DNA of 44,702 bases from Botryobacter ruber (GTDB lineage: Bacteria > Bacteroidota > Bacteroidia > Cytophagales > Hymenobacteraceae), in assembly GCF_003347595.2 (NCBI RefSeq), contig NZ_QCZK02000023.1:1-44702 (forward strand). Reading direction: 5' to 3'. Numbering within the stretch: position 1 is the stretch's first letter; every line of letters begins with the position of its first letter. The position numbers and the translations under genes are program-made. The notes below the pieces were generated by a model. That model had not been told where the DNA came from and did not search any database. It was given only the letters and a program-made list of their open reading frames with translations. Shown in pieces: positions 41,176 through 44,702 of the stretch.

Positions 41176-42807
41176 TCACCAGAAACTAATGTAAAGCGCT
41201 GACACAATGCCACAAATAGCAATGGTGCCCAGCACAAACGACATGGTCGGCCTGAACATGGCGGCATCAATCGCAAGTCCTTTGTGGTTGAACTTGCTTT
41301 TCGGGTCGAGCAGCGACAGGATAATCATGAGGGCAACCAGCACCAGGAACACAATGCCCATCCGGTTGAGGAACGGAATCTCCGCAAACTGAAACTTGAG
41401 GAAAGTGGACAAGGGAATGGTCAGTACCGCCGCTACCATGGCAGCCAGTGAGGTAGTGCGTTTCCAGAAAAAGCCGAGCAGGAAAATCGCAAAGACGCCC
41501 GGCGATATAAAGCCTGTGTATTCCTGGATGTACTGGAAGCCCTGGTCGAGGCTGCGCAGTGATGGTGCTACCACAATGGCGATAAGCGAGGCGGCTACTA
41601 CCGTGATTTTACCCACCGACACCAGATTTTTTTCTGTGGCATTCGGGTTAAAGAATTTCTTGTAGATATCGAGGGTGAAAATGGTGGAGATGCTGTTAGC
41701 CTTGCCGGCCAGCGAGGCCACAATGGCAGCCGTAAGCGCTGCAAAGGCCAGCCCTTTCAGTCCGTTGGGCAACAGGTTGAGCAGCACCGGGTAGGCATGA
41801 TCCGGCTTGATATGCCCTGCCTGGTTGACCATTTCCTGCTGGAACAGCCCTTCTTTGAACAGCACATACGCGGCAATACCCGGCAGCACCACGATGATTG
41901 GCATGAGCAACTTCAAAAAGGCCGCAAACAAAATTCCGCTGCGGGCCGTTTTCAGGTCAGCGCCCAGGGCGCGCTGGGTAATGTACTGGTTACAGCCCCA
42001 GTAGTTGAGGTTCACAATCCACATGCCGCCAATCAGCACCGATATGGAAGGAAGATCCATGTAAGCATCCCGCTTGCCGCCCATGCCATCCGGCATCATG
42101 AGCTGCCCTTCGTCCAAGATCATGTGGAAGTGTGTCATGGCTTTCTGCTGCAGCATGCTGATACCATAGAAAATACCTTCGCCCCCAAACTGCTTCGCCA
42201 CCAGCTCAACCGCCAGGTAAGTCGTTACCAAACCACCGCAGGTAAGCACCAGCACCTGGAACACATCGGTGTAACCGATTACTTTCATGCCGCCCAGGGC
42301 AATCACAATAGAGAAAATGGCAAGGCCGTACAAGCAGTAGGTAAAGCTGATGCCGGAGATAGTTTCAATAGCCAGAGCTCCGAGGTAGAGGATGGACGTA
42401 AGGTTAACGAGCACGTACACCAGCAACCAGAACACGGCCATAATGGTACTAACGGTGGCATTGTAGCGCTGCGACAGAAACTGGGGCATGGTGTAAATGT
42501 TGTTCTTCAGGTAGATAGGGATAAAGAAGACTGCCACAATAACTAAGGTGACAGCTGCCATCCATTCATAGGAGGAAATAGCAAGTCCCATGGCAAAGCC
42601 GGAACCCGACATGCCGATAAACTGCTCGGCAGAGATATTGGAGGCTATAAGAGAAGCGCCTATGGCCCACCAGGTAAGCGAACCCTCGGCCAGGAAGTAG
42701 TCTTTCGAACTGACTTCGCCCTCTCTTTTTTTACGATAAATATAGATGCCGTAAGAGGCTACCGTGATGAAGTATATAAGGAATACAACGTAATCTAGGG
42801 ATTTCAT
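41176..42807 (-). CDS. Sodium/solute symporter (SSS family, SGLT-like)
   Basis: A 543-residue sodium-coupled transporter, the same length as Vibrio vSGLT. It has about fourteen helices. The N-terminal part carries I-A-S-N-I-S-A-E-Q-F-I-G-M-S-G-S-G-F-A, the sodium/sugar region of SGLT-type members, and the mid-part has G-G-M-K-V-I-G-Y-T-D-V-F-Q and Y-W-G-C-N-Q-Y-I-T-Q-R-A-L. These point to the sugar-transporting subgroup (glucose, galactose or myo-inositol). It is probably co-expressed with the GapN-like gene 100 bp downstream, which would link sugar uptake to lower glycolysis. Confidence 0.92.
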   Translation of the reverse strand: MKSLDYVVFLIYFITVASYGIYIYRKKREGEVSSKDYFLAEGSLTWWAIGASLIASNISAEQFIGMSGSGFAMGLAISSYEWMAAVTLVIVAVFFIPIYLKNNIYTMPQFLSQRYNATVSTIMAVFWLLVYVLVNLTSILYLGALAIETISGISFTYCLYGLAIFSIVIALGGMKVIGYTDVFQVLVLTCGGLVTTYLAVELVAKQFGGEGIFYGISMLQQKAMTHFHMILDEGQLMMPDGMGGKRDAYMDLPSISVLIGGMWIVNLNYWGCNQYITQRALGADLKTARSGILFAAFLKLLMPIIVVLPGIAAYVLFKEGLFQQEMVNQAGHIKPDHAYPVLLNLLPNGLKGLAFAALTAAIVASLAGKANSISTIFTLDIYKKFFNPNATEKNLVSVGKITVVAASLIAIVVAPSLRSLDQGFQYIQEYTGFISPGVFAIFLLGFFWKRTTSLAAMVAAVLTIPLSTFLKFQFAEIPFLNRMGIVFLVLVALMIILSLLDPKSKFNHKGLAIDAAMFRPTMSFVLGTIAICGIVSALYISFW

Positions 42808-43222
42808 TTCGTTTTAAAATAATATTTTCGATTGGATTATGCATCATAAGGGTAAGGTGATGACAAGGCTCCCGGCTACAGCCCAAAAAGCTGCAGGCAG
42901 AAGTTGTCCTGCCACTACTGGTGCTCTACCGAAGAGCACCATTGTGGCCAATGTAGGCGGCTGTTACCGGAGGCGGGGGCCTGTGTGCTTATTTTTTTTG
43001 CAGGAGCTATTGTGTACCAGGTATCTACATGGTAGATTCTTTTTAGAAGATATCCGTAGCAACAGCGGACAAGACTACAATCTTGGGCAGTATATTCCTG
43101 CAGGATTAAATACGCTTAGAAAAGCCCGGGAAATACAGAAGCGTATCATCCGGCACAAAGGCTTCTGTCATGGGCTTATTTTGCCCCGACTCAGAAGAAA
43201 AAAAGGAAGATAGGAGGTGAAA
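42808..43222. other. Intergenic region with one strong stem
   Basis: 415 bp between the symporter and a small membrane protein gene. TGGTGCTCT (42919-42927) and AGAGCACCA (42933-42941) form a perfect 9-bp stem with a 5-base loop and no T-run on either side. A 124-codon plus-strand frame (42839-43213) has a high Arg/Gly/Cys content and no family match and is not called. The symporter promoter should lie at the left end. Confidence 0.5.
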
Positions 43223-43558
43223 TTAAGGTCCTTTGGGAACAATGCAGCCCCAGTACCTGGCTGCAAGAGAAAAGTGACCTGCAATGAATTTTACTTTTTG
43301 TGTAGAAAGTAAAAGAGGAAGGAGTAAAAAAAGGATGACTGCAGCAACAAAATTGAGGTTAATCTCATGCAGTACCCCTTGTGCAGAAGTAACATCTATA
43401 CTCTGCTCCAGTTGGAGCTCCTTTTTTGTATCGGAATGGTGGTGCTTGGCTACATGGAAGACATTACCTACCTGCAACTGCAGGGAAAGCAGCAGTGCTA
43501 GAACCAGCCCGAAAATGGGATAGCGCAGGTTTTTTGGTATGGCTTCAGTATTCGACAT
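43223..43558 (-). CDS. Hypothetical small membrane protein
   Basis: A 111-residue protein with two predicted transmembrane helices: about 11-30 (L-R-Y-P-I-F-G-L-V-L-A-L-L-L-S-L) and 69-84 (F-V-A-A-V-I-L-F-L-L-L-P-L-L-L), separated by a His/Asp/Glu-rich loop containing H-V-A-K-H-H-H-S-D. The His cluster could bind a metal, but that is a guess. No family is recognised. Confidence 0.55.
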   Translation of the reverse strand: MSNTEAIPKNLRYPIFGLVLALLLSLQLQVGNVFHVAKHHHSDTKKELQLEQSIDVTSAQGVLHEINLNFVAAVILFLLLPLLLSTQKVKFIAGHFSLAARYWGCIVPKGP

Positions 43559-43603
43559 TGTCTGTAAATGTAGCAGATTGGAAGCGGCATTAGCAAATAA
43601 TTT

Positions 43604-43896
43604 TCAAAAAATATTTATTTCCAAGTCAATAGCCCCAGCAACCATTCTCTCGCCATTTACGGTAATAGTAGTAGTCTGCTGCCAGGGAGAAAAATCAGAG
43701 GGTATCATACGCCACTTAATACCTCCTTTAATGACATAGAAAATAGCATCAAAGATGCTGCGAAGAGGCCATACACGCTTCCGTTGCAGCATTTCATCCT
43801 CTAAAATAGTTTCTATTAGTTGCCATTGGGTGTCGGTTAAACTGTTTGGGTAATTCATAAGTCTGCTAACTATTATTATCTAAACACCGACACCTC
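43604..43896 (-). pseudogene. 5' fragment of an IS5-family transposase with one IS tip
   Basis: The frame starting at 43858 matches the N-terminal domain of IS5-type transposases (L-T-D-T-Q-W-Q-L-I-E ... I-F-Y-V-I-K-G-G-I-K-W-R-M-I-P-S-D-F-S-P-W-Q-Q). After P-W-Q-Q the normal continuation (Y-Y-Y-Y-R-K-W-R-E-N-G) is present but in another frame, so there is a frameshift; the similarity then ends near 43620 and the catalytic domain is absent. Upstream of the start codon, GAGGTGTCGGTG (minus strand, 43885-43896) is a plausible terminal inverted repeat. It is inactive, and belongs to a different subgroup from the remnant at 21091. Confidence 0.8.
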
Positions 43897-43923
43897 TTTT
43901 TTTATCAATACAAATCAAAATAG

Positions 43924-44360
43924 CATCTAAGCATTTCACCTTTTGGCGAAGCACGAGAGGTATCCCTTACGCTATCATCAATGACATGCCACTTGCCTTG
44001 GCTTTTGCAGTAAGCCTGCTTGTTAATTTGTTTATCTTTCCTATACTTATGTGGCTGATTGATACTTTTAGCGTAAGGCTCTGGCCTAACCGTCTCTATA
44101 GAAGAGCTGTTATCAATCTCTCCAAGCAGGCAAAAAGAGTCGTGGGGGCAGATATACAAAAATATGGATTTGGGGGCTTGATGGTCTTTGTGATGATTCC
44201 CCTTCCCGGTACCGGGGCTTACATGGGTACCATTGCTGCTTACGTGTTGAGGATTGAGCGAGGGAAAGCACTTTTGGCAGTCAGTCTGGGAGTATTCATC
44301 TCTTGTATTCTAATGGCTGCCGGTTCTTATTATGGCAATATGGGACTAAACTTCTTATAA
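43924..44360 (+). pseudogene. Truncated and frameshifted small multidrug export family gene
   Basis: The main frame (ATG 43986 to 44360, 124 codons) reads as a Sm_multidrug_ex-type membrane protein with three helices and the motif M-I-P-L-P-G-T-G-A-Y. The family's N-terminal end is visible upstream but split over two frames: 43924-43956 gives L-S-I-S-P-F-G-E-A-R, and from about 43959 the main frame gives G-I-P-Y-A-I-I-N-D-M-P. Restoring one G would join them as E-A-R-G-G-I-P-Y-A-I. The first codons are missing and the tip of the adjacent IS fragment ends about 28 bp upstream. An alternative is translation of the short version from 43986. A sequencing error could explain the frameshift but not the missing start. 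Confidence 0.65.
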
Positions 44361-44496
44361 ACTTCCACAGCATATCCCCACTCGTTCTGTTTGTTTACCA
44401 CTCAGGGAGTCGCTTACCAGCAGCTTATGCCTATCTTGTAGCCACTATTATAGTTACTTTACTGTAGCTTTGTCGGATTAAATTAAAAATAGAGAG

Positions 44497-44702
44497 ATGT
44501 TAAATATTGCAATCCTACTAGCAGGATTTGTTGCCCTGATTTTAGGTGCCGATAAACTTGTTGATGCCGCATCAAGTCTGGCCTCAAGAATGGGTATTCC
44601 TAACATTGTCATTGGCCTAACTATTGTCGCTTTTGGAACATCAGCACCAGAGCTGGTGGTTAACGTGTTTGCTGCCATCAATAACAATACGGAGATGGTG
44701 CT
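44497..44702 (+). CDS. CaCA-family calcium/sodium antiporter, partial (5' end)
   Basis: ATG at 44497 is preceded by AGAGAG as ribosome binding site. The 68 visible codons start with a hydrophobic helix (I-A-I-L-L-A-G-F-V-A-L-I-L-G-A-D) and contain the first alpha-repeat signature of YrbG-type exchangers, G-L-T-I-V-A-F-G-T-S-A-P-E-L-V-V-N. The gene runs off the window. It would exchange Ca2+ for Na+ (or H+) across the inner membrane. Confidence 0.92.
   Translation, partial: MLNIAILLAGFVALILGADKLVDAASSLASRMGIPNIVIGLTIVAFGTSAPELVVNVFAAINNNTEMV

Noticed and set aside
42839..43213. 124-codon plus-strand frame before the small membrane protein gene
   Set aside because: It contains the strong stem at 42919-42941, is rich in Arg/Gly/Cys, overlaps the expected symporter promoter and matches nothing known.
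1..44702. tRNA, rRNA or riboswitch genes
   Set aside because: None was recognised on either strand by eye; a covariance-model scan could not be run here.

Overview
The window looks like chromosomal DNA of an aerobic Bacteroidota bacterium, most likely a Cytophagales/Hymenobacteraceae (Pontibacter-like) organism. The signs are a match to the Bacteroidota promoter element (TAnnTTTG), families common in that phylum (DUF2911, a PL9-type pectate lyase, a DUF4172-type Fic protein, an SGLT-type symporter), and translated sequences with that flavour. The taxonomic call is inference from family content; no rRNA or tRNA gene was seen.

Layout. (1) 0.1-6.7 kb: a TetR-type regulator with its own promoter and a small palindromic operator, followed by a tripartite RND efflux system (TolC-like channel, lipoprotein adaptor, HAE1 pump). 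A 37-bp inverted repeat closes this block. (2) 6.8-18.6 kb: housekeeping and stress genes. These are a 2,4-dienoyl-CoA-reductase-like SDR; a nuclease inhibitor (NuiA family) facing a secreted NucA-type nuclease lipoprotein; an MscS channel; a type II NADH dehydrogenase; a luciferase-like flavin monooxygenase divergent from an AraC regulator and a DMT exporter; a DUF2911 protein; an old-yellow-enzyme homologue; a fungal-type cytosine deaminase; and a DUF1330 protein. Short GCAGCAG...TGGTGGC-type repeats recur in the gaps. (3) 18.8-28.4 kb: a sparsely coding accessory region with two paralogues of an unrecognised ~140-aa family, a possible partner of one of them, a transposase remnant, a VOC protein, a PL9-like pectate lyase between two ~150-bp direct repeats, and a Fic protein whose promoter carries two 29-bp palindromes. 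Two similar 25-bp sequences resembling solitary IS ends lie at 22.1 and 28.4 kb. (4) 28.4-44.7 kb: a membrane-transport block, mostly on the minus strand: CPA1-type antiporter, P2A-type ATPase, CNNM/CorC protein, DedA-KUP-flippase-like operon ending in a broken amino-acid permease, GapN-like dehydrogenase, SGLT symporter, and the start of a CaCA antiporter. Near 43.6-44.4 kb a transposase stub abuts a broken small-multidrug-export gene.

How the genes work together. The first block is a self-contained regulated efflux unit. The nuclease/inhibitor pair fits secretion of a dangerous enzyme with cytoplasmic protection. The right-hand block is a concentration of cation handling (K+ uptake and antiport, Ca2+ pumping, Mg2+/Co2+-type CorC, Ca2+/Na+ exchange). 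The middle region carries the marks of insertion, duplication and decay, and it holds the least-described content.
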